Part shown: in pieces, positions 10,076-21,509 of the stretch
Layout: each line of letters opens with the position of its first letter
Numbering within the stretch: position 1 is the stretch's first letter
Assembly (NCBI RefSeq): GCF_026151205.1
Contig: NC_087081.1
Coordinates: forward strand, 4,111,746-4,175,745
DNA length: 64,000 nucleotides
Origin: Bolinopsis microptera
Taxonomy: Eukaryota > Ctenophora > Tentaculata > Lobata > Bolinopsidae
Direction of reading: 5' to 3'
The notes under the pieces: model-generated
Told to the model about the DNA's origin: nothing
Database searches by the model: none
Seen by the model: only the letters and a program-made list of their open reading frames with translations
Translations under genes and position numbers: made by a program

Positions 10076-11776
10076 ATGGCGACTGTGATGAGATATCAGT
10101 TTAATGAACCACTCTCCACGACAAATGTCACAGATGTAAGAAGTTGGTTTGAACAATTTGAGGTTTTTCTAGAGGTCGGGGAACTGGTGGAAGACCCGAC
10201 AATCCCAGAAATCCCGGAGGACGACAACAGAGCTCAGGACGAAACTGACAGACTTACTAGAGAAAGGGAAGTCCGGATAGAGGAATTGAAAGAGCTCCAA
10301 AGAACCAAGCTACTCATCGTCAACATGGACTCAAGTATGTTTAAAAAAGCCACAAACTTGTGTAAACCAGCGAAGCTAGTGGAAGAGAGATACAGTAAGT
10401 TGAAGCAGAGACTATGCGAACATTTCGCACCCAGGCCAACCAAATTCGCTTCAAGATACCACTTCACACAGATCAGACAAAAGGAGAATGAAAAGAGCAC
10501 TAGTTATATGGAGAGACTGCTAGTATGTGCAACTGATTGCGAGTTTCAGGATCTAGATTCCAGATTGTTAGACCAGTTTGTAGCAGGACTAAGAGAAGAG
10601 AGAGAGAAAACCAAACTGCTAAAGAAGACCAATCTGACCCTAGAATTCGCAAGAGAGCACATGTTGTCACTGGAGAAGACCAAATTGGAGGCTCAAGAAA
10701 TGAACGCATCAAGCAGTGGAACAGTAAACAGTGTTAAGTCTAGGAAGAAAGAGAGATCCCACAGGACTGACAAGAAAACAGTGGTCACATGTAAGAAATG
10801 TACACTGAAGGGACATTCAGAGAAACAGTGTTTCACAAAATGTCATGCCTGTAAGAAAGTGGGACACATCAGAAAGAACTGTCAACACGTAAAGAGAAAG
10901 AAGAAGAGAAAGAAAGACGTCAAAACTTATCATGTGGAGTCTTGTTCAGATAGTGAAAGTTCAGAAAAGAGTAATTCAGAGCTTGAGAGCGAGAGTGAGG
11001 AGTCAAGTGAGGAAATTTTATTTGTGGAGGAGGTGTTAGAGTATTCACCCTTAGATAACTCAGAGAGTGAGTTAGGTGAATTTGACACAAGTTTAGTGTG
11101 TCAGTCCTCTGTTTATCATGATGTTGAATTTGAAAATGAAATTTCTGACCTAGATTGTACCATGCTCAAGTTTTCTGAGAGCAATGTTGAAATTCATAAT
11201 GATTTTTATGATGACAATGAACTGACAGTTAACTACACGAACATTTCTAAACCACTCGTTCAGGTTAAATTGAATGGAGTTAATCTACAGATGGAGTTCG
11301 ACAGTGGATCCACGGTAAGTATAGTTAGTTGTGATGTTTTTTCTAAGTTAGGGTTAGGCAAGACCCTGCGTGCTGCTAACAAGACCCTGCGTGTTGCTAA
11401 CAACGAGAGACTGTCTGTCAAAGGTAAAATTCTGGTAGACGTTGAGTTCAACGGAAGACTGATACAGGGATTAGAGCGGTATATAACAGATGACAAGTGC
11501 CCGTCGCTCATGGGGCAGTCATGGATAACAGAGTTTTTAGGACCAGACTGGCTGACAAAGATTCTTAATCTTCAGAAGGACAAAGAGACTGTTGATGCAA
11601 ATGTGTGTAGTAGTGTGGATGAAGAACTTGTCACTGCAGTATCAGACAGAGACATGGAAGTATTTAAACTCAGAACGATTAGTAAACTCAAGGAAAGTCC
11701 AATCTTTCAGCAAGGTTTAGGACTTATCTCAGGAGCTGAAGCAAAGCTGATTCTCAAGGAAGGAGCCACAGCCTAA
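10076..11776 (+). CDS. gag-pro: Gag with aspartic protease domain
   Basis: 566-codon ORF starting at the LTR edge. The first ~230 residues are a capsid-like region rich in charged residues. Two CCHC zinc knuckles follow, CKKCTLKGHSEKQC near residue 239 and CHACKKVGHIRKNC near 256, which would bind the element RNA. A lysine-rich and then an acidic serine/glutamate linker leads to a retropepsin-like protease with the active-site motif FDSGSTVS (Asp near 409), the step that would process the polyprotein. The ORF ends abruptly at KEGATA, where related elements continue into RT in the same frame. The RT reading frame resumes with an offset a few bases on, so the end looks like a frame-changing mutation, although a programmed shift cannot be excluded by eye. 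Confidence 0.93.
   Translation: MATVMRYQFNEPLSTTNVTDVRSWFEQFEVFLEVGELVEDPTIPEIPEDDNRAQDETDRLTREREVRIEELKELQRTKLLIVNMDSSMFKKATNLCKPAKLVEERYSKLKQRLCEHFAPRPTKFASRYHFTQIRQKENEKSTSYMERLLVCATDCEFQDLDSRLLDQFVAGLREEREKTKLLKKTNLTLEFAREHMLSLEKTKLEAQEMNASSSGTVNSVKSRKKERSHRTDKKTVVTCKKCTLKGHSEKQCFTKCHACKKVGHIRKNCQHVKRKKKRKKDVKTYHVESCSDSESSEKSNSELESESEESSEEILFVEEVLEYSPLDNSESELGEFDTSLVCQSSVYHDVEFENEISDLDCTMLKFSESNVEIHNDFYDDNELTVNYTNISKPLVQVKLNGVNLQMEFDSGSTVSIVSCDVFSKLGLGKTLRAANKTLRVANNERLSVKGKILVDVEFNGRLIQGLERYITDDKCPSLMGQSWITEFLGPDWLTKILNLQKDKETVDANVCSSVDEELVTAVSDRDMEVFKLRTISKLKESPIFQQGLGLISGAEAKLILKEGATA
10077..10094 (+). promoter_or_regulatory. Putative primer-binding site overlapping gag start
   Basis: TGGCGACTGTGATGAGAT begins one base after the LTR, and TGG is the expected complement of a tRNA CCA end. 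The gag ATG at 10076-10078 overlaps it, so there is no leader between LTR and gag. The tRNA was not identified. Confidence 0.55.
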
Positions 11777-11786
11777 ATCACTTGGA

Positions 11787-12884
11787 GTGAGACCGTTACC
11801 CTATGCTAAGAAGAAGCAAGTCGGGGACGAGTTACAGAGAATGATCAACGAAGGGATTTTGAGCAAAATTGAGGGAGCAAGTCCTTGGGGAACACCCGTA
11901 GTTCCAGTGTTTAAAGGAGAGAAGACAAGGATTTGTGGATCATACAATCTCACGTTGAATCCAGGGATGGCAGCTCAGCAATACCCGTTACCTTCAATAG
12001 AAGAGTGCTTTAACAAGGTAACAGGGGGTAAGAAGTTTACTAAGCTGGATGTTCGACAACCTTACAACAACATTCCGATCAGAAAGGAAGACAGGATTTT
12101 AACGACAATCAACACCCATCTAGGACAGTTGATGTGGAACCGGTTACCGTATGGTATCGCACCCGCTGCTGCGATTTTTCAGGAGACCATTGACCAAACT
12201 CTAGCCGGGATTCAAATGTGTTGTTGTAGAGTCGACGATATTCTCATATCAGGAAAAGACGATGAAGAACACATGACCATTTTGAACGAGGTCATAACAA
12301 GATTAGAAAATCAAGGATACAGATGTAAACCGGAGAAATCCCAGTTCATGGAAGACGAAGTGACGTACCTAGGTCACACTGTGAACAAAGACGGAATAAA
12401 GCCTGTAAAATCCAAAGTGGAAGATTTACTGAAGATGAAAGTACCAAAGTCGGTGGACGAACTTGTATCATTTCTTGGAGGAGTGAACTACTACAGAAGG
12501 TTCATTGCAAACATGTCTCAGATTATTGCACCCTTAGACGAACTCAGGAAGAAAGGAGTCAAATGGAAATGGGGCAAGGAACAACAGAAATCTTGGGAGA
12601 AACTGAGAAACATGTTAAGTTCGGAGACAGTTCTGACTTTGTACAATCCTAATCTACCGCTAAAGCTAGATACAGACGCATCATCACATGGATTAGGCGA
12701 TGTTTTGTCGCATGTAATGCCTGACGGAACTGAAAGACCTGTTGAGTACATCTCACGCACCTTGACATCTGCAGAAAAGAACTACTCACAGATCGACAAG
12801 GAAGCTACAGCAATTGTCTGGGGAGTCAAGCGTTTTCACCTCTACCTGTACGGGAGGAAGTTTAAGCTAGTCACTGATAACTAA
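11787..12884 (+). CDS. pol: Pol segment: reverse transcriptase and RNase H, ends at a nonsense codon
   Basis: Open frame of 365 codons; its first codon is not ATG, and coding similarity begins slightly upstream, consistent with a frame change from gag-pro. RT motifs: RICGSYNLTLNPG, FTKLDVRQPYNNIPI (catalytic Asp near residue 88), RLPYGIAPAAAIFQ, and the active-site box reading CCRVDDILISG (Asp 150 and 151). The position normally held by Tyr in YVDD is Arg. RNase H follows with LKLDTDASSHGLG (near 295) and DKEATAIVWGVKRF. The frame stops inside the last RNase H motif (VTDN then TAA at 12882-12884), and the same frame continues straight on with PLVHIFNKN. The altered RT box, the missing motif completion and the frame change all suggest a defective copy. 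Confidence 0.92.
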   Translation: MRPLPYAKKKQVGDELQRMINEGILSKIEGASPWGTPVVPVFKGEKTRICGSYNLTLNPGMAAQQYPLPSIEECFNKVTGGKKFTKLDVRQPYNNIPIRKEDRILTTINTHLGQLMWNRLPYGIAPAAAIFQETIDQTLAGIQMCCCRVDDILISGKDDEEHMTILNEVITRLENQGYRCKPEKSQFMEDEVTYLGHTVNKDGIKPVKSKVEDLLKMKVPKSVDELVSFLGGVNYYRRFIANMSQIIAPLDELRKKGVKWKWGKEQQKSWEKLRNMLSSETVLTLYNPNLPLKLDTDASSHGLGDVLSHVMPDGTERPVEYISRTLTSAEKNYSQIDKEATAIVWGVKRFHLYLYGRKFKLVTDN

Positions 12885-12926
12885 CCGCTAGTCCACATAT
12901 TCAATAAGAACAAACAGTTATCGGTC

Positions 12927-14588
12927 ATGACAGCAGCAAGACTAACCAGATGGTCGATATTCCTTATGGATTACGATTACGAAATAGCATATCGTTCGAC
13001 CAAAGCCCATGGTAATGCAGACATGCTATCAAGATTACCAGTTCCACACACTAAACAGGACGAAGAAGAAGCTAAGGAAGAGCTAGTCTTCAGTGTGGAC
13101 ATTGAAGATACCTGTTTAACTGCTAAGAAGATCGAGAGTTACACCAAGAAAGACCCGATTTTGTCAAAAGTGTTACACTACATCATGAATGGATGGCCGG
13201 ACAAAGGCATACAATTCAGTGAAGAGATGACAGCTTACTGGAACAGAAGAAGTGAATTATCTGTGGAGCTAGGATGTATAACGTGGGGTTGCAGAGTCAT
13301 TATTCCCAGCAAACTACGATCGACAGTGTTGGAGATGCTACATGTCACACACCTTGGGATGAGTGGAATGAAGACTCTGGCTCGTTCTTACGTGTACTGG
13401 CCATGGATTAACTCAGAGATTGAACAGTTAGCCAGCACATGTAAAAGTTGTGGTAAACATGGGAAGAGTTTACCAAGTCTCACTGAACATCCGTGGACCA
13501 AACCCACTATGCCTTGGCAGCGCGTACATATTGACTACGCAGGCCCATTCTTCAACAAAATGTGGTTAGTTGTCTATGATGCTTACACAAGATGGCCAGA
13601 AGTGATAAAGATGAACAAAGACACCACTCCAGCAGCTACTATCAGAGCACTACGAGAGATATTTAGTAGAAACGGACTGCCATTCGTCATAGTAAGCGAC
13701 AATGGAACCAACTTTACCTCTGACGAGTTTGAAAAGTTCTTATCATCTAACAACATCAGACACTTAAAGACAGGAACATATCACCCGAAAAGTAACGGTT
13801 GTTGTGAACGGTTAATTGTAGGAACTTTCAAATCTGCTATGAAAAAGATGAACGAAGATTGTAAAGATATTCACAAGAATTTAGCGAACTTCTTGATCCG
13901 GTACAGAAACACGCCACACAGTGTAACAGGTACACCACCAGCAGAGGCGATGTTTAAAAGATCGCTCAGATCCAGACTTCATCAGATTACCCTACTGGAT
14001 CAGCAGAAAGTTGGCAGCATGGATATCGAGAAGGAGCAAGCAGTTCTTGATTCTAGCAGAATTCGAAACAGACAGTTTGAAGAACAACAAGACGTGTATG
14101 TTCAACCACCTACAGCTAAAGACACATGGAAAGAAGGTGTTATTGAAAAAAGACTGGGCAATTCCAACATGTATGAAGTACAGTTTGGTGGGAGAAAAGT
14201 TGTAAAACACGCAGATCAGATCAAGAAGAGACTGAGACCAATGTTACAGCGAAAGAAACCAACTTTGTATAGTCCCCCAGGTAATCTAGAAACTAGCAAT
14301 AGTCATGTCCAGTCGAATGTTTCACCATTGCACAATTCACCAGTACGTGGTCCGTTAGAGTTAGAGAATGTTTCACCAGCACGTGTTCCATCAGTGAGTG
14401 TTTCACAATCACAACCACCTACACCTATTCAAGCCACTGTAACACGACCTACTACTTCTAACGTGACTACACAGTCTACACGATTGACAACTACTAAAAC
14501 TAACAACACACCCAACACGGGATCTGCACCAGTATCACTTCGCAGATCTGACAGACTGGCTAACAAACCAAGACGTCGTTGGAATTAA
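12927..14588 (+). CDS. pol: Pol segment: RNase H end and integrase
   Basis: 553 codons from the first ATG after the nonsense codon, in the same frame as the RT segment. It begins with the end of RNase H and the connection (MTAARLTRWSIFLMDYDYEI, HGNADMLSRLP). The integrase zinc-binding domain has His-His near 139-143 and a CKSC pair. The DDE core is HIDYAGPF (Asp near 203), VSDNGTNFTS (Asp near 258) and SNGCCERLI (Glu near 294), with the usual 35-residue spacing between the last two. The wording of the core (RWPEVIKM, GMSGMKTLARSYVYWP) is that of Mag/K02A2.6-type elements. A Ser/Thr/Pro-rich tail ends in a basic RRSDRLANKPRRR. All three catalytic residues are present, so this domain looks intact. 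Confidence 0.93.
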   Translation: MTAARLTRWSIFLMDYDYEIAYRSTKAHGNADMLSRLPVPHTKQDEEEAKEELVFSVDIEDTCLTAKKIESYTKKDPILSKVLHYIMNGWPDKGIQFSEEMTAYWNRRSELSVELGCITWGCRVIIPSKLRSTVLEMLHVTHLGMSGMKTLARSYVYWPWINSEIEQLASTCKSCGKHGKSLPSLTEHPWTKPTMPWQRVHIDYAGPFFNKMWLVVYDAYTRWPEVIKMNKDTTPAATIRALREIFSRNGLPFVIVSDNGTNFTSDEFEKFLSSNNIRHLKTGTYHPKSNGCCERLIVGTFKSAMKKMNEDCKDIHKNLANFLIRYRNTPHSVTGTPPAEAMFKRSLRSRLHQITLLDQQKVGSMDIEKEQAVLDSSRIRNRQFEEQQDVYVQPPTAKDTWKEGVIEKRLGNSNMYEVQFGGRKVVKHADQIKKRLRPMLQRKKPTLYSPPGNLETSNSHVQSNVSPLHNSPVRGPLELENVSPARVPSVSVSQSQPPTPIQATVTRPTTSNVTTQSTRLTTTKTNNTPNTGSAPVSLRRSDRLANKPRRRWN

Positions 14589-15021
14589 TTAATTTATTAC
14601 AGATTGTTTTTACTCATTTTATACGACAGCTTATTTTGTTTTAAGTGTAAAGGCACTACGTGCAGTGTATTGTAATATCGAACGAAGATGTTTATTTTGA
14701 TACCCGATAGATGAAGGACATTTTAACATTTGATTTCTAACATGAAACGGCAGTTTAAATCGGAAAGCAACTTGTCACGAGACTTTTATTTTAACTGGCA
14801 TACGGCAGATTTTAACATTCGTAGAAAGAGAGAGAATGTGAATTTGGATTTTATGTATTTTATGTAAAACGCGGACGTCGTTATATTATAGAGAATTTGT
14901 TGTTTTCAGTCACGCGCATTAAACGCGCGCAATTTAATTTAATTCTGTAAACGTGGTCCGAGCTGAGACGAATCTTAATGTTTTCGATACGCAAACGATT
15001 TGAACATTGAACAAGGAGGAA
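14589..15021 (+). other. Untranslated 3' internal region and polypurine tract
   Basis: 433 bp without an ORF between pol and the 3' LTR. It ends with the purine run ACAAGGAGGAA (15011-15021), the expected plus-strand primer just before the LTR TG. Confidence 0.8.
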
Positions 15022-15136
15022 TGTTATATATTGATATATGATTTTATATTGTTAACTAATCATACTAATAGCCTTTAGGTTTTAGGAAGTGATCGTTTCA
15101 ATTGTTCATCACTGATAAGAACCCCGGAACACAACA
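15022..15136 (+). repeat. 3' LTR (115 bp)
   Basis: I see no mismatch to the 5' LTR. It is followed by CTATT (15137-15141), the second copy of the target duplication. Confidence 0.95.
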
Positions 15137-15286
15137 CTATTGACGTCAGGTAACGTCAAGTGAAGATCAAGAAAAAAGCGTGGGATTTATCATTAATTGA
15201 TTAATATTTAAACGGTTATAATAGAGTAACGGTGAGTAAGTAAATTATAGAATATCAGATAAATATTAAATTTAGTATTATATATA

Positions 15287-17472
15287 CCTTATTGGTCATA
15301 ATTATCACGTACATTACTTTCACACTTAAGACCTTAGTGTGAATGATTATGTCCGTGAAAATAATGTCTGTGGCATTAAGGTCCGTGAATAATAAAGTCC
15401 GGTAATTATTTCCATTCATTTTAGTGTGTGTGTCCCTACGTATGCGTAGATATGTTTGTAGCCGATTGCTATATTAGCTTATTAGTATACTAGGACAAAT
15501 ATAATCACTTATTATAGTAATCTTACTATAAGCGTAACAAAGTAAACGATGTTATCGTCAAACTAAAAGTTTCATGGATTTGAGAACAACAATCTTCAGT
15601 GACATGATTACAATTAAATTTTACTATACAGGTTGTTTTAAAAAATAATGTCCTGATTTTAAAAAACAATAAATTTTTTTATAAAGGATCGGTTTATAAA
15701 CGGGTGGCATGGGACCTCAAGCCAAGACATTTGAGAAACTGCTTTGCAACAAACTTGCTTATAAGAAAAAGCAGAATTACAACGATACTATAAATTATTA
15801 TCGGTGTAAATTATCATTTTTAATTAGGAAATTAATTTTATTGTGTATTAGAGGATCAAGAAATACCTCAAACAAAACTTACGAATTAATTAACATGGAT
15901 GATTTAGAATTTAACTCTTTCGAATCGAAAGTCAACTAATTTTTTCAGTCCCATGGACTGGGTTTTATTTTTGCAATGATGATGTTCATAATATATAACC
16001 TGTAATACTATTCTGTATATATCTAATTTCGTTTTCCAAAAAAAAGTTTATGAAGCTTACAAATTTAATTTTAAGCTCATTTGTTCCAGCGATTCAACTT
16101 TGATAATTTTTTTGGCTCTGTTCCAAAAAGTCGAATTTTGAGAAATGGGGGTTCACAAAAGAAAAAAAAACTCGATAATGTATATAAATTAGCGAGACGA
16201 TATATATTATATATGTATGTATATATTATTTACTGTGCATTTCACTTTTTTGCCCGTTCGTGTTCCCTTATTCGCTTATTCTCTCAGAACACGGAACACC
16301 TCGGATGCACTTGTTCGTTCTAGTACCTAGCGGTCGACACTTTGACAGTCATCATACTGTTATGGATTTATATGGCACAGTTGACATGAAAACTTTCTCT
16401 TATCAGTCATTATCATTTATCATGTCACCCATCACAACAATTTGAACTTCGATAATACCTCACATGAATATATCGACAGTTAACTTTTTCTCACTACGAC
16501 ATTCTTAAAGTTGTCACACAGTATTAAATTTTCATTAAACATCCACAAATCGAGAATCATTTAATTTTTAAATGGAATTTTACCGAATTAAAACTTAGTG
16601 TGTGTGTTTGAGCGATTTGTACAACATTCCTGCAATGTTTCAAATTATAGTCCAAATTTTTAATGTGTTTATCCGTATCATTTCACTGACACCACGGCAT
16701 GAACTTTAACGCGACTTTCCGCAAAAACCTTAAAAGATATACAACTGAAACTTCTTTGACTGGGTCAAATCCTTTAATGGCCTCCAAATCAGTACGAACA
16801 AATACAAAATACAAATTGGCCAAGGAATAGGAAAATTTTAGAGCCCAAAATTTGGACCCCCAAGTGGTGTCAAAAACACGAATTAAATAGGTAATAATTA
16901 TTTTAGTATTTTGAGTCTTGACACCACTTTAGGGTTACTAGCAGGAACCCGTCAAACCTTTAAGACTGGTGTCAAGGCTCTTTGGTGGCCGGATCAGTTT
17001 CCTACCCTAAAGTCTCCCAGTAAAAATAATTATTACCTATTTAATTCGCGTTTTTGACACCACTTGGGGGTCCAAATTTTGGGTACTAAAATTCTTATTC
17101 CTTGGCCGATTTTCGATTTTTTCATGCTGATTTGAAGGCCATTAAAGCATTTGAATCAGTTAAAAAAGTTTCAGTTTTATATCTTGTACGGTTTTTGCGG
17201 AAACCCGTGTTAAAGTTGATGCCGTGGTGTCAGTAAAATGGTGCGGATAAATAAATATATATATATCGTCTCGCTTTATATATATTAGGGTTATACGGGT
17301 TCCTGCTAGTCCTTATAATCCTTAGTCACATTCTACAGTTCAGAAAAAGAGTAAAACAATTATTAAAAAATCACCAAAAATTTTCACAATTTTTGGACAT
17401 TTTTGGGCGGTCATGAGCTTAAATAAATATGTCGGTGAAAAATTTGGTCCGTGACAATTATGTCCAATAAGG
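15287..17472. mobile_element. pogo-like TIR element without transposase, 2.2 kb
   Basis: The left end CCTTATTGGTCATAATTATC (preceded by TA) and the right end ACAATTATGTCCAATAAGG (followed by TA) are inverted copies. Subterminal copies of GTCCGTGAA-type sequence occur at 15350-15400, as in the 22.6 kb element. The interior has no transposase, only a short ORF at 15709-15939 with no recognised domain, and it carries the foldback at 16.2-17.3 kb. It is probably a non-autonomous derivative enlarged by insertion; the pairing of these two ends is inferred. Confidence 0.6.
16190..17290. repeat. Foldback element centred near 16,970
   Basis: The left arm (16655-16930) and right arm (17010-17240) are inverted copies: GACACCACGGCATGAACTTTAA against TTAAAGTTGATGCCGTGGTG, and CCCAAGTGGTGTCAAAAACACG against TTTTTGACACCACTTGGG. 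The outer part AGCGAGACGATATATA (16191) pairs with TATATCGTCTCGCT (17260), but about 430 extra bases sit in the left arm. Related single-arm sequence lies at 1.56-2.45 kb. Confidence 0.75.
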
Positions 17473-17474
17473 TA

Positions 17475-18200
17475 AATAAATGATTTAACAGTGAATATTT
17501 GGATAGGAAAAGTAAAATACTGATAGGAGCTGCAACATACTGAAGTCTTTAGGTCCAAAAATACACCCATGACGCTCACTTAAAAACAACTCTAAATCAG
17601 TAGGCTGTCACTTTATTAATATTAATGCATCACACCGCTACCTCCACTGCACTAAAAGTTATACAATAAATTCTAGAATCCTAATTTTGTATCGTGATGG
17701 AGACCGGTGTCCATACAAAACATTTACTAGGTTGCCGTTTGGTGTGAGCAATAGCGAACAGCACGAACACTCCTTTGCCCCGTCAACAGCTATATCTAAT
17801 CTATTTAAAGAGTGACAACCATACTACACATTGAATTAGGATTCCTTTAAATATCAAATTGATTTATTGTAAACTTGTTTATTCTGTAATAAATGGCATA
17901 CAATTTAAATTTTTTTTAAACTGAAATTTTTGTTTAACTGAACTGCTGTCAGTGTCACAAAACCCATAAGTGCAATATAAACTGAAAAACTGAAAGTAGT
18001 GGATATTAATGAAGTAGTGGATATTAATAAAGTAGTGGATATTAATAAGAAAAGTGTTAACTTGTTAAGTGCACTGTGTGAGTAACAGTAAAGCTGCACT
18101 ATCCTGGCAAGATGATGCAATTTAGAAGATGAGATGATACAGATTAGGATGGGGAAATTGTCTAACCTGTCCATTTAATGGACACCACCTCTTATCAACC
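17475..18200. other. non-coding spacer
   Basis: AT-rich; contains short direct repeats GTAGTGGATATTAAT (18000-18045). No gene supported. Confidence 0.45.
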
Positions 18201-18205
18201 CACCT

Positions 18206-18286
18206 ATAGTAACCATAGTAACCATAGTAACCATAGTAACCATAGTAACCATAGTAACCATAGTAACCATAGTAACCATAGTAACC
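18206..18286. repeat. 9-bp tandem repeat (ATAGTAACC)n
   Basis: Nine perfect copies. Each junction gives GTAACCATAGTAAC, close to an X-box palindrome. It is not telomeric sequence. Confidence 0.95.
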
Positions 18287-18289
18287 ACA

Positions 18290-19960
<1,671 letters not shown>

Positions 19961-19963
19961 TTA

Positions 19964-20175
19964 CTATAGTAACCATGGTGACCATACTACCATAGTAACG
20001 ACGCTACGGTAACTCACTAAAGTATAAGCACTACCGTCCTCAGTAGCATTCTGTCTTTATAACATTTATACAGTATCTATCAGTAGCAATAGTTATTATA
20101 GACTAAAATTATAGAGCTACAGTAACCATAGTAACCATAGTAACAACGCTACGGTAACTCACTAAAGTAAGCACT
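19964..20175. repeat. Duplicated X-box-like segment
   Basis: TAACGACGCTACGGTAACTCACTAAAGTA-like sequence occurs at about 19997-20022 and 20142-20167 (GTAAC, CGCTACGGTAACTCACTAAA shared). Each copy is preceded by GTAACCATGGTGACC or repeated GTAACCATAGTAACC. The following AAGCACTACCGTCCTCAGTA is also duplicated, so a block of about 100 bp is repeated with 145-bp spacing. Confidence 0.75.
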
Positions 20176-20430
20176 ACCGTCCTCAGTAGCATTATGTCTA
20201 TACAGTATCTCAGTAGCAATAACAGGTATGAGTACCAACGCCCCCACAATCATGACGAAGGTACACATGAAGTATTTGAATATGGTAGCAGTGTGTGTAG
20301 TCTGCAGCTTGTTGTTGTACTTGACTTGTGGCACTATCCGGGTTTCACTGATCCGGGCTTCACTTATTGAGCGAGTCTCTAGGATTGAGGATACCGGTAT
20401 TTCTAGTGTTGCCTCTGTCACATCGGTCAT
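20149..20430 (-). CDS. Possible small single-pass membrane protein (unknown)
   Basis: A 93-codon frame starting at a true ATG (context GGAAAATGA). The first 50 residues are polar with repeated SISEARISETRI-like sequence. Residues about 52-76 (FKYFMCTFVMIVGALVLIPV and following) form a convincing hydrophobic span, followed by about 17 residues. I recognise no family. The last ~20 codons fall in the duplicated X-box segment, which argues against a conserved protein, as do the lack of neighbours and of any visible promoter. It may be chance. Confidence 0.25.
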   Translation of the reverse strand: MTDVTEATLEIPVSSILETRSISEARISETRIVPQVKYNNKLQTTHTATIFKYFMCTFVMIVGALVLIPVIATEILYRHNATEDGSAYFSELP

Positions 20431-20564
20431 TTTCCTGGTGAAATTGGACGGTCAGTTTTGGTTAATTGAAAATAATTTTCATTGAATTTGTTGAAATTTG
20501 TTGAATTTGTTGATCAATTGCTTAGTTAGAAAGCTATTATTTTGTATACAAGTTCCTGCACGTT

Positions 20565-21505
20565 TTCCTAAAGAAATTAAAATCGGAATTTGAAATTGAT
20601 GGTACACTGTTGAAGTTCATTATGAACTATCTCAAAGACCGAAAACAGTGTGTTATAATTGGGGGATCCCATTCAGAACTTAAAAATGTCGAATCAGGGA
20701 TTCCCCAAGTCTCCATTTTAGGACCTCTGTTCTTTGTACTCTTTATTAACGACATGTCAGAATGCGTAAGTGAAGGTACAAAGATGGCCCTATACGCTGA
20801 TGACACCAAAATATGGCGTAAAATCGTGGGCTGGAGGGACCACGAGATCCTACAAGCAGACATAGATGCCCTGCATTGCTGGGCAGTAAGAAACAAAATG
20901 AAGTTTCATCCCAATAAATGCAGGGTGCTCTCTGTGTCTAGCAAAATGAACGAAAAGGGAATTTTGAGTTTTTCCCCTTCCAGTTCTTTGTCTACAACCT
21001 AAATGGAATGGCACAAGATTTCGTCCAAAGCGAAAAAGAACTCGGGGTCTTTGTTAGAACAGACCTTAAGTGGGAGGAGAACTTAGTCGCCCTCTGTACG
21101 AAAGGTAGTTCACGTCTAGGTCTAGTGAAAAGAACTCTACGGTTTATTAAGGACCGTAAACAAAAAAGGGCATTCTATCTAGCACTGGTTAGAAGCCTTT
21201 TCGAAAATTGCAGTGTTGTCTGGAGACTAACAAGTGTTTTCCTGAATAACAAAGTTGAAAACATCCAGCGCAGAGCAGTTAAGTGGATCCTTGGCGAACA
21301 GGATCGTCACTATAATGACATAGAATATTAGGCTCGGTTAAGAGAGCTAGACATGTTGCCAATGGAGCTGAAGTTTGAATACACAGACTTACTATTATTT
21401 CATCAGATATGCAATAGCCAATCTGTACTGGAGCTCCCATCCTATTTAACCCCGATAACAACCAGTGAACAGGGTAGATTGCGTTCAAACATAAGGCAAC
21501 CCTCG
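20565..21505 (+). pseudogene. CR1-like LINE reverse transcriptase fragment
   Basis: 5'-truncated copy. The first frame reads FIMNYLKDRKQCVIIGG, SGIPQVSILGPLFFVLF and LYADDTKIW (YADD intact), then WAVRNKMKFHPNKCRVL. It stops near 21000, and the next frame continues with VQSEKELGVFVRTDLKW, KRAFYLALVRSLFENC and NIQRRAVKWILGEQ. A stop at 21329 is followed in frame by RLRELDMLPMELKFEYTDLL. There is thus at least one frameshift and one nonsense mutation. Its C-terminal half resembles the minus-strand copy at 3.0-5.3 kb, so both probably belong to one LINE family. It is preceded directly by AT-rich sequence, and no endonuclease is present. Confidence 0.85.
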
Positions 21506-21509
21506 AGAT

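Larger units (their letters stand above)
9961..15136 (+). mobile_element. Ty3/gypsy LTR retrotransposon, Mag/K02A2.6-like
   Basis: A complete insertion: 115-bp LTRs at both ends (TGTTATAT...CACAACA), a 5-bp target duplication CTATT (9956-9960 and 15137-15141), a primer-binding-like site directly after the 5' LTR, a purine tract before the 3' LTR, and gag-protease-RT-RNase H-integrase in gypsy order. I see no difference between the two LTRs, which points to a recent insertion. Pol is nevertheless disrupted by a frame change near 11,774 and a nonsense codon at 12,882-12,884, and the RT active site is altered, so this copy is unlikely to move on its own. The clade is judged from the integrase and RT wording. 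Confidence 0.95.

Noticed and set aside
12882..12884. Programmed stop readthrough between RT/RNase H and integrase
   Set aside because: The stop falls inside a conserved RNase H motif, not at a domain boundary, and no readthrough signal is evident; a nonsense mutation is simpler.
18206..18286. Telomere-like repeat
   Set aside because: The 9-mer ATAGTAACC is not a metazoan telomere unit (TTAGGG) and forms X-box-like palindromes instead.
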